A stretch of 64,000 nucleotides of DNA from Gammaproteobacteria bacterium (GCA_018825965.1 JAHKAA010000034.1:1-64000), one strand, 5' to 3'. Shown: positions 36,955 through 46,912, counted from the stretch's first letter. The notes: generated by a model not told the origin, from the letters alone. Program-made: numbers and translations.

Positions 36955-36967
36955 CGCTGACCCTTGA

Positions 36968-39900
36968 TCAACGGCACAGTTGACCTTGCTGGATATAAGG
37001 ACTCAGTATAGGCGCCATGCCTTTGAGTACTTGCAGCGGTAAGGCTGAAGTAAAGCTAAAATCTTCAGCGCCTTTACCAGGAACAAAAGCGGTCAGAGTG
37101 CCGAAATGATTGTCTCCCAGATAAAACACAAAAGTTGCAGTGCGGTTGATGGTGGTGGACTGCACAGTGCGGCCACGGATCACCTGAGTTGCCATTTTGT
37201 TGTCCCCTGTGCCTGTTTTACCACCTATGACTAATGGCGAACCATCAGTATTGGTAAAGGAACCCTGTAAACGACGGGCCGTACCACCGTCTGCCACTTG
37301 CGACAAAGCAAAACGCAGAGCTCTGGCAACTTCAGGTTTCATCACACGTTGGGCTTCATTCGGCTGATACTTTAACTTCACTTCATAAGGTGTATTAGCG
37401 GCAAAATGCAGCTGATCCACTCTGACAGTCGGCAGTAACATACCGTCGTTCTGAATAATACCAATCAGTTCAGCCAAAGAAGCGGGTCTGTCGCCTGAGC
37501 TGCCTAAGGCTGTACCCAATGACGGCACCAGGTGATCAAAAGCATAACCCAGTCGTTTCCAGCGCTGGTGGATATCCAGAAAGGCTTCTGCTTCCAGCAT
37601 AATGCGGATACGGGTATCTCTGGCGCTGCGGTTTGAGGTTTTAAATAACCAGCGGTACACCTGCTGACGTTGTTCTGCAGAAGCATTCACAGCTTCTGTT
37701 AAGGTCGCCTGCGGGTTTTGTTGCATAAAACTCAGTAGCCATAATTCCAGCGGGTGAACCCTGGCTATATAGCCTTGATCCATCAGACTGAATTTACCAG
37801 GGCCGTATTTGTTATACAGCTCATCAATATCTTTGACTGTCAGGTTTTCTTCCGGCAAACGTTGCTGCAAAAAGGCGCTGAATTTGGCAAAGTCAGACTC
37901 AGGCAACAAATAACGGTGCACTGCAGCTAAACGATCCGGCGTTTGTTTTAAACCTTCAAAAAAGGTGTTTAAACGGTCTTCTTCGGTTTTTTTCTGGTAC
38001 TTACGCCAGAATCGTTGCAGGAAAGAGCTGCCTTCTTTGTCGGCAAAACGGCGCAAATACTCTTCACGACGGGGGTCTTTGTCGTTTTTCAGTAATAACG
38101 AAGTACTGCCTGCCGTCTGGTAACTGCTGCTGTAGGAGACGATGTCGCGCATAATACGGACAAAAGGCAGGTTGATGGATTCTTTTAACGACTCCAGTAC
38201 AGTAGGAACTCTGCTGTCTTCTTTTTTCTGGAAGTTGTTAAACACCTGCAAACCACCTCCGGTAAAAAAGCGTTCGGCAGGAGAGGCTGAATAAGTGCGT
38301 TGTAAAGCGGCATCCAGCATTTTTGATAAATCACGATCGGCGGTATGCGCCATGTAAGTGGCAGCCCAGCGGGTTAAATGATCGTTGGGGGCTATCTCCA
38401 GGTTCAGCAGATTTTCTGGCAGCTCATCAATAAAAGAATCATTCAGCTCGGCCACTATTTCCAGATAAGTGGTCAGCACCCGCAGTTTAGCCGTGGAGCC
38501 CAGCTCCAGTTTACTGCCTTCGTTTAAATCAAAAGGCTGATCGGTGTTATCTGTTTGCACCCTGACTCTGTTGCCGCCAGGCGTTTTTTCAAACAAAGTA
38601 AAACTGTAAGTGACTTTGCCGGTATTGCTGGCACTTAATAATTTTTCACCCAACAAGCCTACCTTTTCGGCGACCACAGGGGAGGCCAGGCTATTAAGGT
38701 AATGGCTGACTTTTTGTTGCAATTCATGATGCAAAGACACTTTGGCAGTTAAATCCAGCCTGTCTAAATCATAAAGCTGTTGATTCAGCAGAGTACCCAA
38801 CCGACCACGGGCTACGTTAATGCCTTTGAGAGTTTGCGCATCCTGTTTAATGCCTGGTGCTTTACCCCCTTTAAACAATAAACGCTGCGACATGGCTGAA
38901 TCGGCAAGATCTTTATCTATCACTTTTGCATTGGCCAACACCCGCAAATGGCTGTTGGTCAGTTGTTCTAAATCATCATGGCCTTGTAATAAATAATAAG
39001 AGGGGCGACGCTGGGCTATCATCAGTGCCAGCACCTGACGCAAAGCCAGGCCTTTTAAGCTTTTGTTTTGCTCTGTAGGTTCAGCATTTAATACCTGATT
39101 AAAACGGCTAAAGTCGGTACCAAACCAGGCCCATAACGCATCACCCACACCATGCACTTCACCAAAACCCGGGGCAGATGAAAGAGGCACTGAGTTTAAA
39201 TAATCCAGTACGACTTCATGCCGGGTTAATGAGGTGTCGGCGCCATACCTGTAAGCCCGCACTGAGCCTGACACCATTTGCAAAAACTTGTCGGTAAAGT
39301 TTTGAGTTAAACCCTGAGGGGAATGGCGGTATTTTTCAATCTGAGTGGCGAGTGTGCTGCCGCCGGCAGATTGGCCTTCTAAATTTAAGACTTTAGTCAC
39401 CTGAGACACTGCAGCCATCATAAAACGGGGCCAGTCGACAGCCGGGTTAGCACGGGCCGGAGAGGTTAATAACTTACGGTTTTCTATAAACAGCAGGCTG
39501 TCACGCACTACGGCAGGAACCTCAGCCGGGTGTGTATACACTCTCTGTGGATGAGAAAAAGAAAACAGCTCTTCATTACGGCAGTCGCCAATGAGTAATC
39601 CACCCTGAGCTTTTTCGCGGTAAGGCGGAAAAAAACCTAACTGAGTGTAAAACAACAGTTCAGGTGAAAAAGCGGCTTGTTGCTCCACCACAAAATTACG
39701 TTCAGTTAAAGCCGGAATAAATGTGGCTAATTTTGAGTAGCCTAAACGTTGATCAAAAGGCCCGGCTACAGGGTAGGACACTTGTTCTGTCGGGCCAGAT
39801 TGCAGCTGATAAGTCAGCTTTTTTGCATAAGCACTGATTTCAGTGGATTGGTAATGGGCAGTATGCAGTTCGTAAGCCACCAGTGCTGCGCCAGAAAGCA

Positions 39901-40057
39901 GCAGTAAAATAAATAACCAGGGGATCAGGCTACGACGACGCGGCTGCTGAATGACGGGTGCGGCTTGCTCTGACGGTCTTTCGTCACGGTAGTTATCAAA
40001 TTGCATTTGATTAAAATCTGGTGGGGATGACAAGTTCTTATCCATGAGTTCAGGCAT
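36968..40057 (-). CDS. Class A penicillin-binding protein-like enzyme
   Basis: 1029 residues. A cytoplasmic N-terminus, one TM helix (about 45-65), a GT51 glycosyltransferase domain (FIENRKLLTSPARANPAVDWPRF, where the usual ED is EN; then GGSTLATQIEKYRHS) and a transpeptidase domain with GSTAKLR (catalytic SxxK) and GGKTGTGD (KTG box). It would polymerise and crosslink peptidoglycan. It is long for the class and the glycosyltransferase Glu-Asp motif is changed. It stands alone, convergent with the c-di-GMP operon. Confidence 0.8.
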   Translation of the reverse strand: MPELMDKNLSSPPDFNQMQFDNYRDERPSEQAAPVIQQPRRRSLIPWLFILLLLSGAALVAYELHTAHYQSTEISAYAKKLTYQLQSGPTEQVSYPVAGPFDQRLGYSKLATFIPALTERNFVVEQQAAFSPELLFYTQLGFFPPYREKAQGGLLIGDCRNEELFSFSHPQRVYTHPAEVPAVVRDSLLFIENRKLLTSPARANPAVDWPRFMMAAVSQVTKVLNLEGQSAGGSTLATQIEKYRHSPQGLTQNFTDKFLQMVSGSVRAYRYGADTSLTRHEVVLDYLNSVPLSSAPGFGEVHGVGDALWAWFGTDFSRFNQVLNAEPTEQNKSLKGLALRQVLALMIAQRRPSYYLLQGHDDLEQLTNSHLRVLANAKVIDKDLADSAMSQRLLFKGGKAPGIKQDAQTLKGINVARGRLGTLLNQQLYDLDRLDLTAKVSLHHELQQKVSHYLNSLASPVVAEKVGLLGEKLLSASNTGKVTYSFTLFEKTPGGNRVRVQTDNTDQPFDLNEGSKLELGSTAKLRVLTTYLEIVAELNDSFIDELPENLLNLEIAPNDHLTRWAATYMAHTADRDLSKMLDAALQRTYSASPAERFFTGGGLQVFNNFQKKEDSRVPTVLESLKESINLPFVRIMRDIVSYSSSYQTAGSTSLLLKNDKDPRREEYLRRFADKEGSSFLQRFWRKYQKKTEEDRLNTFFEGLKQTPDRLAAVHRYLLPESDFAKFSAFLQQRLPEENLTVKDIDELYNKYGPGKFSLMDQGYIARVHPLELWLLSFMQQNPQATLTEAVNASAEQRQQVYRWLFKTSNRSARDTRIRIMLEAEAFLDIHQRWKRLGYAFDHLVPSLGTALGSSGDRPASLAELIGIIQNDGMLLPTVRVDQLHFAANTPYEVKLKYQPNEAQRVMKPEVARALRFALSQVADGGTARRLQGSFTNTDGSPLVIGGKTGTGDNKMATQVIRGRTVQSTTINRTATFVFYLGDNHFGTLTAFVPGKGAEDFSFTSALPLQVLKGMAPILSPYIQQGQLCR

Positions 40058-40505
40058 CTGCCATTTCGTCCGATTTTAACTGGTATAAGCAGGCTTTGCA
40101 GCTGAATTTTGTTGAAGTTTTTCGATCAAACATACTGATTTATCTCCATTTACCGCTCAGGCATGATTTTGGGTTCCAAAGGTGCTGTCAAAACTCTGCT
40201 CTGACACCATAACTGAAAACGCAGGCAAAGGCCCGCTTAGCCGGAAGATTGGCGTTAAATGTGTGAATAGCGGGTATTTTTTGCGTATGGCTCTCTGTTG
40301 CAGATGCATCAGATCTATTGAACCAGCCATATCATTGAAGGGTAAAACTCTGGAACCTGATGGAGTCAGAGCGGGAAGGAGCAGCAATTGCTGCCCTCAG
40401 GATCCGTCTGGCGGCGCTTTGTTTCTGCTCACTTGTTGCTCATTCAGACGCACTGAACTTCACCCCTTGTGACACTATCAAAGCGACGCCAACCCAGACT
40501 GATTT
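40058..40505. other. 448-bp intergenic region, no recognised gene
   Basis: A 14-bp perfect palindrome GCAGCAATTGCTGC lies at 40381-40394. A 76-codon minus-strand frame (40157-40387) has no family resemblance or ribosome site. A GGAAGGAGCAGC stretch recalls the SRP RNA tip, but the surrounding fold does not fit. Confidence 0.45.
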
Positions 40506-40988
40506 TTAATGGTGGTGGTGACCACCTACGCCATGGGCATGACCGTGTTCAATTTCTTCTGCGGAAGCAGCACGAACATCAATTACATCAATATCAAAAC
40601 TTAAGGTCTTGCCGGCTAATGGATGGTTCGTATCCACTTCAGCTTTGAACATGCCCACTTTAACCACAGTGACCTGACGTTGACCTTGTTCTGTATTGAT
40701 CACAGCCACCATACCAGGTTTCCATTTTTTAGCGCCCATCAGGTGTTTCACCTGAACACTTTGAACAGAATCTTCTGCGCGTTCGCCGTAGGCATCTGCA
40801 GGCGCTAAAGTGACGGTAAATTGATCACCGGCCTGATGGCCTTCCATTGATTTTTCCAGACCTTCAATCAGGTTGCCATGACCTTGCAGGTATAAAACCG
40901 GTTCCTGACTTCTGGAGTTTTCTAATACACCAGTGTCGTCTGATAAGGTGTAGTGAAACTGAACCACTGTATCTTTGGTGATTTGCAT
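40506..40988 (-). CDS. slyD: SlyD-like FKBP peptidyl-prolyl isomerase
   Basis: 160 residues. FKBP core QFHYTLSDDTGVLENSR...PVLYLQGHGNLIEGLEKSMEGHQAGD with an inserted IF chaperone domain, then HPLAGKTLSFDIDVIDVR and a metal-binding tail EEIEHGHAHGVGGHHHH. SlyD catalyses proline isomerisation and supplies nickel to hydrogenase maturation in E. coli. The tail here is shorter than in E. coli. It stands 75 bp after mtfA in the same direction, with no clear operon link. Confidence 0.9.
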   Translation of the reverse strand: MQITKDTVVQFHYTLSDDTGVLENSRSQEPVLYLQGHGNLIEGLEKSMEGHQAGDQFTVTLAPADAYGERAEDSVQSVQVKHLMGAKKWKPGMVAVINTEQGQRQVTVVKVGMFKAEVDTNHPLAGKTLSFDIDVIDVRAASAEEIEHGHAHGVGGHHHH

Positions 40989-41062
40989 TCTTTGTGTATC
41001 CGCTGCTTGCTAAAAAAATGGCGGTTATTATTACGCAATGCTGTTATCGGGTCGACTTTTTT

Positions 41063-41914
41063 CTATGGATTATGGTGATTTACAGGGTGAGTCTGCACCC
41101 AACTCAGCGGATCCAGCGCGTAAAAAGATCTTAATTGTTGATACAAAGCCGGATGCTGAGCGGCAAATAAATCAGGTTGTTCAAAAAACACTTCAGAGAT
41201 CACCGCAAAAAATTCGGCTGGGTTAGTGGCAGCATAAAAGTCAAACAAGGTAGGTAAACCCTGAGCCAACTGGCGCTGCAGCTGGTCAAACTCACGGGAT
41301 AATACCTCTGACCACTCTTGATAAGCTTCTGTACTTCTGAGCAAAGGTGCACCTGTGGCCTGACCTTTGAGTTGATCGAGCTGATGAGCAAATTCATGGA
41401 TCACCAGATTATGGCCATCGTTGCAGATGGCGGCAGAGTGCAAAGTATCGACCCATGACAACACAATCTGGCCGCTTTGCCAGGATTCACCCAAACGTAC
41501 CTGTGCGCTTTCACTGACGACCCCTGCTGCATCAGATTGCTGAGCTGGCACCACAAAAGCCGCAGGGTAAATCAGGATTTGCTTCAATTTAGGGTAATAA
41601 TGGGCCTCTTTATTCAGCAGCAGCAAACAAGCCTGAGCCGCTATAGTGACTTTCATTTCGTCAGTGACAGTTAAACCTGCACAGCCGACAAATTGTTTTT
41701 CGGCAACAAAAACCTGAATAAGCTTTTTCAGTTGTAACTGCAAATCGGCAGGCAAAGCGCGGAAGTAGGGCATACGCTGTTTAAGGATCTGACGCCAGGC
41801 CGCAGGAAAAGGCTGCTGCTGAATTTTTTTCCGGCTATGGCGCCGCCAGGCAGAAGGTAAAAACACCGCAGCCAACACCACTAAGGTCAGTAAAGTTAAC
41901 AGCAACAAAGGCAC
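41063..41914 (-). CDS. mtfA: MtfA-type zinc peptidase
   Basis: 283 residues from GTG 41914 with GGAG upstream. The metal site HEFAHQLDQLKG (HExxH) is preceded by LVI and followed by a distant Glu region (NPAEFFAVISEVFFEQP), as in MtfA, an aminopeptidase that in E. coli binds the repressor Mlc. A single hydrophobic N-terminal helix suggests membrane anchoring, unlike cytosolic E. coli MtfA. Confidence 0.85.
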   Translation of the reverse strand: MPLLLLTLLTLVVLAAVFLPSAWRRHSRKKIQQQPFPAAWRQILKQRMPYFRALPADLQLQLKKLIQVFVAEKQFVGCAGLTVTDEMKVTIAAQACLLLLNKEAHYYPKLKQILIYPAAFVVPAQQSDAAGVVSESAQVRLGESWQSGQIVLSWVDTLHSAAICNDGHNLVIHEFAHQLDQLKGQATGAPLLRSTEAYQEWSEVLSREFDQLQRQLAQGLPTLFDFYAATNPAEFFAVISEVFFEQPDLFAAQHPALYQQLRSFYALDPLSWVQTHPVNHHNP

Positions 41915-42054
41915 AATAAGTGCTCCAAATTAAGCCAGATAATGCTGTTATGGCGCCGCTATGGATAAAATCAAGGTCATCTGTTCAGAACAGGTTGCGT
42001 CCTGACGGAAAAAAACTATACCCTTTGAATCATACTCAGTGACCGAGCTTTTTT

Positions 42055-42708
42055 ATGAACCTGTTTCAGTTGAATTTATCTCCGGGTTTAGTGCACCCGA
42101 TCTTGTTACAACTGCGTGACCCGGCTATTCAAAAAGACCGGCTGCGGTTTAAGTTTAACTTAGAGCGTTTAGGTTTTTTACTGGCAGCAGAACTGGCAAA
42201 AACTCTGCCGGTGCAAAAGGTTGAAGTGCACACAGTGCTGGGGAAAACCGAGATCCCAGTGCCACAGCGGCCTCCTGTGTTAGTGACTGTGTTAAGGGCG
42301 GGTCTGGCATTTTATCAGGGTTTTGCCAATGCCTTTGACGACGCTGACAGCGGTTTTATTGGTGCTTACCGGGTCGAAGGCGAAAGCGCTGAACAACTTG
42401 AAATCCGGATGAATTATGCTGCTTTGCCTGATTTAACAGGCCGCGATTTAATTTTAATTGACCCTATGCTGGCCACAGGCGGCTCTTTGCTTAAAGTCTG
42501 GCAGCTGATTGCAAGTCAGGCCACACCCCGTTCAGTGCACGTCGCTGCAGCCATCGCTGCACCTGAAGGCGTTGCAGCTTTGCAACAGCATTTACCTGAA
42601 AACAGTTATTTATGGTTAGGCGCTTTGGATCAGCAACTGAATGAACAGGCTTATATAGTGCCGGGTTTGGGGGATGCCGGGGATTTGTGTTTTGGACCTA
42701 AACTCTGA
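42055..42708 (+). CDS. upp: Uracil phosphoribosyltransferase
   Basis: 217 residues. The PRPP-binding loop LILIDPMLATGGSLLKVWQLI, the LRAGLAFYQGF loop and the uracil-binding end YIVPGLGDAGDLCFG are all intact. It makes UMP from uracil and PRPP in pyrimidine salvage. The N-terminal third is divergent from E. coli Upp. It is convergent with torT and lies in no obvious operon. Confidence 0.85.
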   Translation: MNLFQLNLSPGLVHPILLQLRDPAIQKDRLRFKFNLERLGFLLAAELAKTLPVQKVEVHTVLGKTEIPVPQRPPVLVTVLRAGLAFYQGFANAFDDADSGFIGAYRVEGESAEQLEIRMNYAALPDLTGRDLILIDPMLATGGSLLKVWQLIASQATPRSVHVAAAIAAPEGVAALQQHLPENSYLWLGALDQQLNEQAYIVPGLGDAGDLCFGPKL

Positions 42709-42719
42709 TGCTGAAAAGA

Positions 42720-43766
42720 CTAAGGGCTTTGAGCTGCTAAAGGCTGGCGGATCATCCATTGCTGTTTTGGCGCTATGATCTGCTGTAAGGACAACAGCTT
42801 TATGTTGTGCTGATCCAAAATCCGTATTTGCGGGCTGACTTGTCTGGCGTAAGCTTGTTTTTCCAGAATACGCAAAGCTAAATCTATACTGATACGGGCC
42901 TGGATCACTGGGGAATCTGTAGCTGCAGCCAGTAGTTGGCCTTCCTGGATCAGCCTGATGACTTCAGGGTTAGCGTAATAAGCCATGACAGCAATTTTTG
43001 TCAGGCGTTCAGCAGAGAGAAAGTTCTGAGCAACGGCAGCGGCCACAGCATTGGCCAGTACATAATGGGGTTGGTCACGGCTAAATAGTTGCCGAACTAA
43101 AGTGGCCTGCGAAAAATTGTCCGTAGCGCCATAACCACCATGTAAAAGTGTCACCTCTGAGCCTTGCACTCTTTGTTTTAATCCCCGCTCTGCGTCCTGT
43201 ACCCATGCCGCCTGGGCTGGTCCTGGAAACCAGGCCAAATCAATAGTCCGTTGTTGGCTGTGCTGCAGCAAATACAACATACTTTGGGACGCCATATCAG
43301 CAAAAGACACAGAAGAACGGGCTGAAATGGCGTCACTATTGATGCCATTAATTAAATCAATAACAGGAATACCAGCTTCTTTTAGCTGCAAAATTAAGTC
43401 GTTTAAACCTTCACTGGAAATAGCAGAAATAATCAGTGCGTCGGCTTTGTTGCTGACACAGTCCAGCAGTTGCTGGCGTTGGCGCGGCAGGTTTTCATAA
43501 CCTCCGGCTTCATAAATTCCAAGTTGTACTCCCTGACGTTTAGCTTCTTCTGCTAAGCCCCAGGACACGCCCCACCAGTAGTGATCTTTGCCATGGGGCA
43601 ATAAGGCACAGAGTCGCCATGCTTTACTGGTTTTTTCTAATGGCTGGTACTCCAGTGCCAGCCCGTCTGCTTGTACTTCAACCGGAAACCAGTGTTGCTC
43701 TGCAGATAAAGAGGTACTCAGTGCTGAACAGAGCACCAGGCTGATCAGAAAAAACGCTTTGAACAT
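42720..43766 (-). CDS. torT: TorT-like periplasmic TMAO sensor protein
   Basis: 348 residues with signal peptide (to SLSA). The opening WFPVEVQADGLALEYQPLEKTSKAWRLCALLPHGKDHYWWGVSWG is typical of TorT, the periplasmic binding protein that presents TMAO to the sensor kinase TorS. AGGAGG lies just before the ATG. No torS, torR or TMAO reductase gene is in the window, so it is an orphan here or serves another sensor. Confidence 0.75.
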   Translation of the reverse strand: MFKAFFLISLVLCSALSTSLSAEQHWFPVEVQADGLALEYQPLEKTSKAWRLCALLPHGKDHYWWGVSWGLAEEAKRQGVQLGIYEAGGYENLPRQRQQLLDCVSNKADALIISAISSEGLNDLILQLKEAGIPVIDLINGINSDAISARSSVSFADMASQSMLYLLQHSQQRTIDLAWFPGPAQAAWVQDAERGLKQRVQGSEVTLLHGGYGATDNFSQATLVRQLFSRDQPHYVLANAVAAAVAQNFLSAERLTKIAVMAYYANPEVIRLIQEGQLLAAATDSPVIQARISIDLALRILEKQAYARQVSPQIRILDQHNIKLLSLQQIIAPKQQWMIRQPLAAQSP

Positions 43767-43827
43767 GAAACCTCCTGTTATACCCGCTTCAAACTATAGA
43801 AGATTTCATAGTGTCGCGATTTGTCTT

Positions 43828-45099
43828 TTAATGTTGTGCCAGTTTTTTCCGCAAATGCCAGAAATACCAAAGCACCATAGAGACCACCACTGGAATACTG
43901 ACAGATTCAATAGTTTTGGCTGGCCATTGTGGGATCCAATGCACTATAGCCTCCTGAGCTTTGGTTAAGAGTTGCAGTGAATAGTAGCTGATGGCTACCA
44001 CAGACAAACGTTCGACTGCACTTTGTAATTTCAGCTGCAAGTGGGCTCTTTTATCCATAGAGGACAACAAGGTCTGATTTTGCCATGCCAGTTTTAAATT
44101 GATTTGAGTGCGTAGTAACTCAGTGGAGCGGCCTAAACGTTCTGCCAGTTGTTGCTGGCGCTTTAATACAGATTGAGCAGTACGCCAGGCCGGAGTTAAG
44201 CGTCGTTCGGTAAAATGCTGCAACGACATTAGCCCTTCAACAGGTTCTTCATCCAGACTTTTTAATCTGTCCAGCGTCAGTTGGTAGTAGGCATGACTGG
44301 CCTGTAATCTGCTGCTGTTTTCCGAGATCTGATGTTCTGTCTGAGCCGCCAGTTGGATCAGTTCATCCAGCAGTTGTTCATCATTACCTTGTTTTTGTTC
44401 TATGCGTGAGGTGATCACCGCCAGTTGCTGCTCCTGTTGCGGCAACTGATGCAAGGCCAGTTTGCAGTAAGGCCAGGCCAGCAGGGCCAGTTTACGGTAG
44501 TTGCCTAAATCAAACAGCTGCTGTACCAAAGCACCCAAAGCACTGCGGCTTAATCCTTTGTCCAGCAGCAGCATTCGGCCAGCACCTTCATTGTGTTTAC
44601 GAAAATCCGTCCAGATCCGCGCTTTGCCGTTAAACACCATACTGCTGATCAGGTGCTCACTAACAAAAAGCTCTGCCGGGTCCTTTGCGACCAGTTGAGC
44701 GGGTTGCACTATGCTCAGCTGCACCACCCGGAATAGCTGGCCTGGTAAGCTGGCAAACCAGTGTGGATCCGGCACTAAATCCTCTGGATCACAAAACAGA
44801 CTGGACGCAGCACCAGGGCGGATAAAGGTGTAAGTGGAAAACTCATTGTGCCGCTCCCAACGTAGCCAACTGCTGCCAAGTTGCAGGTTGCAGTCTTGCT
44901 CATGAGGCTGCAGATCTTTGCCATGTTGCTGAGCCAGTTGCTGCATGGCCTGATATTCAGCACTGCGTGAGGTGCCTGACAGCGTCAGCACAAACTGGCA
45001 AAGCTGACAAGGAGAGTCCAGAGCCGGAAAAAAGCGTTGCTGTAATTCCTGTTCCAGCACATCACGTTGCGGGTGTTGGCGTAAATAAAGCTGAACCAT
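43828..45099 (-). CDS. DUF3422-family membrane protein
   Basis: 423 residues. DUF3422 features: LRWERHNEFSTYTFIRPG, DFRKHNEGAGRMLLLDKGLS and a long alpha-helical coiled region, with two hydrophobic segments near the C-terminus (VAISYYSLQLLTKA and IPVVVSMVLWYFWHL). The ATG at 45099 has GGAG six bases upstream; an upstream TTG frame is rejected. The function is unknown. It precedes torT by 61 bp in the same direction. Confidence 0.8.
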   Translation of the reverse strand: MVQLYLRQHPQRDVLEQELQQRFFPALDSPCQLCQFVLTLSGTSRSAEYQAMQQLAQQHGKDLQPHEQDCNLQLGSSWLRWERHNEFSTYTFIRPGAASSLFCDPEDLVPDPHWFASLPGQLFRVVQLSIVQPAQLVAKDPAELFVSEHLISSMVFNGKARIWTDFRKHNEGAGRMLLLDKGLSRSALGALVQQLFDLGNYRKLALLAWPYCKLALHQLPQQEQQLAVITSRIEQKQGNDEQLLDELIQLAAQTEHQISENSSRLQASHAYYQLTLDRLKSLDEEPVEGLMSLQHFTERRLTPAWRTAQSVLKRQQQLAERLGRSTELLRTQINLKLAWQNQTLLSSMDKRAHLQLKLQSAVERLSVVAISYYSLQLLTKAQEAIVHWIPQWPAKTIESVSIPVVVSMVLWYFWHLRKKLAQH

Positions 45100-45357
45100 A
45101 ACAGACTCCAAAAGGAATAGATAAACCAGCCACAGAACAGAAGCAGTATCTATACCTATGCATGACAGCCTGATGTCAATTGATTGATTTTATTAGTGAA
45201 TTTATTATTTCCAGACCAGGTTTATCATAAAAAACAACAGCTTGATGTTCTCTTAGTGCACAAGAGGGCACTAAAAAAGTGCATTTTAGTTAACATTTTA
45301 TTTTCAAATAAAACGAGGCTACAGTTAAAATGGAGACACAACAAAGAGGATAAACAA

Positions 45358-46191
45358 ATGCGAATTTTGTATTTATCGCTGTGTTGTACGGCCATGCTGA
45401 CAACGGCACCGGCTTTTGCTTTAAGCAGCTTACCCCAGTTACAACTGGCTCAGTTATATCAGCAGCACCAAGCCATCTCTGCGTTTTGGATCAGCGAAAA
45501 GCTCGATGGTGTCAGAGCCTTTTGGGATGGCAGGCAACTGCGTAGTCGCAGTGGGCAGTGGATAAAGTTGCCTGATCATTTAGCGAAACAATTGCCTGAC
45601 TTTGCGTTGGATGCTGAGTTATGGGCGGGCAGGGGCCAGTTCCAGCAAGTGATGCAGGCGTTGCAGCACGATGCCGGCAGTGCAGACTGGCAAAACATCC
45701 GGCTGATGGTATTTGACGCGCCAACACAGCAGGGCACTTTTACAGAGCGTTTGCAGTTTTTACAGCGGCAACTACCAAAGAGTGCTTTTGTGCAGTTGCT
45801 GGAGCAGAAACAAGTGCAAACTAAAGCTGAACTGAATGAGTGGTTGCATCAAGTGGTAGCCGCAGGCGGCGAAGGATTGATGTTGCATCGCGCCGATGCG
45901 TTTTATCAAAGCGGGCGGGTCAGTCATTTGCAGAAATTAAAACTGGCGCAAGACGCCGAAGCCAGAGTCGTAGCGCATTTACCGGGCAAAGGTCAGTTCA
46001 GTGGCATGTTAGGTGCGTTATTGGTGGAATTGCCAGATGGCAGGCGTTTTAAGTTGGGCTCAGGTTTTAGTGTGGAAGAGCGAAAAAATCCGCCACAAAT
46101 AGGGCGTCTGGTGACTTTTCAGTACCATGGTCTGACGCATAAAGGCACACCGCGTTTTGCCGTTTTTGTGCGGGAGCGACCAGAGCAGTAA
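45358..46191 (+). CDS. ligE: Exported ATP-dependent DNA ligase (LigE type)
   Basis: 277 residues. ATG 45358 follows AGAGGA and starts a signal peptide (MRILYLSLCCTAMLTTAPAFA). The nucleotidyltransferase lysine lies in SEKLDGVRAFWDG (Lys48), with LDAELWAG, MVFDAP, GGEGLMLHR and LQKLKLAQDAEARVV as motifs III-V, then an OB-like domain. LigE ligases are minimal ATP ligases of Gram-negative bacteria sent to the periplasm, with a proposed role in DNA uptake or extracellular DNA. No competence gene adjoins it. Confidence 0.85.
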   Translation: MRILYLSLCCTAMLTTAPAFALSSLPQLQLAQLYQQHQAISAFWISEKLDGVRAFWDGRQLRSRSGQWIKLPDHLAKQLPDFALDAELWAGRGQFQQVMQALQHDAGSADWQNIRLMVFDAPTQQGTFTERLQFLQRQLPKSAFVQLLEQKQVQTKAELNEWLHQVVAAGGEGLMLHRADAFYQSGRVSHLQKLKLAQDAEARVVAHLPGKGQFSGMLGALLVELPDGRRFKLGSGFSVEERKNPPQIGRLVTFQYHGLTHKGTPRFAVFVRERPEQ

Positions 46192-46264
46192 AAAGCCAGT
46201 TGGCACTACTTGCCAGTATCAGTGTTCAGAGCCAGAATAGCCATCTTCAGTTGATGAGGTAGTT

Positions 46265-46888
46265 ATGGTTAATCTGGCCTTGATGGGCGCTTTTATTCCG
46301 ACTTTTTTATTTGTTTCAGTCACACCTGGTATGTGTATGACCCTGGCTATGACGCTTGGAATGACGCAGGGTGTGCGCCGCACTTTATGGATGATGTGGG
46401 GCGAAATGTTAGGTGTGGCTTTGGTTGCCATTTTGGCTGTCTGTGGCGTTGCCGCTATGATGCTGCAATTTCCAACAGTTTTTCAGTGGTTTAAAATTGC
46501 TGGTGCTTTATTTTTGGCGTACATCGGCTGGCAAATGTGGTGGGCCAAAGGCAAATTAGCTATTCCGCAAGCTGGTATTAGCCGGGAGTTATTGCCACGA
46601 CGCACTTTATTTAGTCAGGGGTTTGTCACTGCGGTGTCTAATCCGAAAGGCTGGGCTTTTCATATGGCCTTGTTACCGCCTTTTATCGACAGCCAACTGG
46701 CGTTCTGGCCGCAACTGCTGATATTGGTCTTTCTTATTGTGTTCATGGAGTTTCTGTCTATGCTGCTGTACGCAAGTGGTGGCAAAGCCTTAGGCGCATT
46801 TTTTCAGCAACAAAACAAAGTACAGTGGCTTAACCGTATTGCCGCCAGTTTAATGTTTGCAGTGGCGCTTTGGATGCTGTTGGGTTAA
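46265..46888 (+). CDS. LysE/RhtB-family exporter
   Basis: 207 residues with six hydrophobic segments and the family start GAFIPTFLFVSVTPGMCMTLAMTLGMTQGVRRTLWMMWG. GAGGT precedes the ATG. It is a second LysE-family exporter, not close to the one at 4260. It is convergent with a porin gene, 24 bp apart. Substrate unknown. Confidence 0.85.
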   Translation: MVNLALMGAFIPTFLFVSVTPGMCMTLAMTLGMTQGVRRTLWMMWGEMLGVALVAILAVCGVAAMMLQFPTVFQWFKIAGALFLAYIGWQMWWAKGKLAIPQAGISRELLPRRTLFSQGFVTAVSNPKGWAFHMALLPPFIDSQLAFWPQLLILVFLIVFMEFLSMLLYASGGKALGAFFQQQNKVQWLNRIAASLMFAVALWMLLG

Positions 46889-46912
46889 CAACAGCTTCGT
46901 ATACAGTGTTTC

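Noticed and set aside
40157..40387. 76-codon minus-strand frame
   Set aside because: No ribosome site, no recognisable family and irregular composition.
40360..40430. SRP (4.5S) RNA-like segment GGAAGGAGCAGC
   Set aside because: The canonical closing pairs and the upstream partner strand do not fit, and a palindrome interrupts the expected stem.
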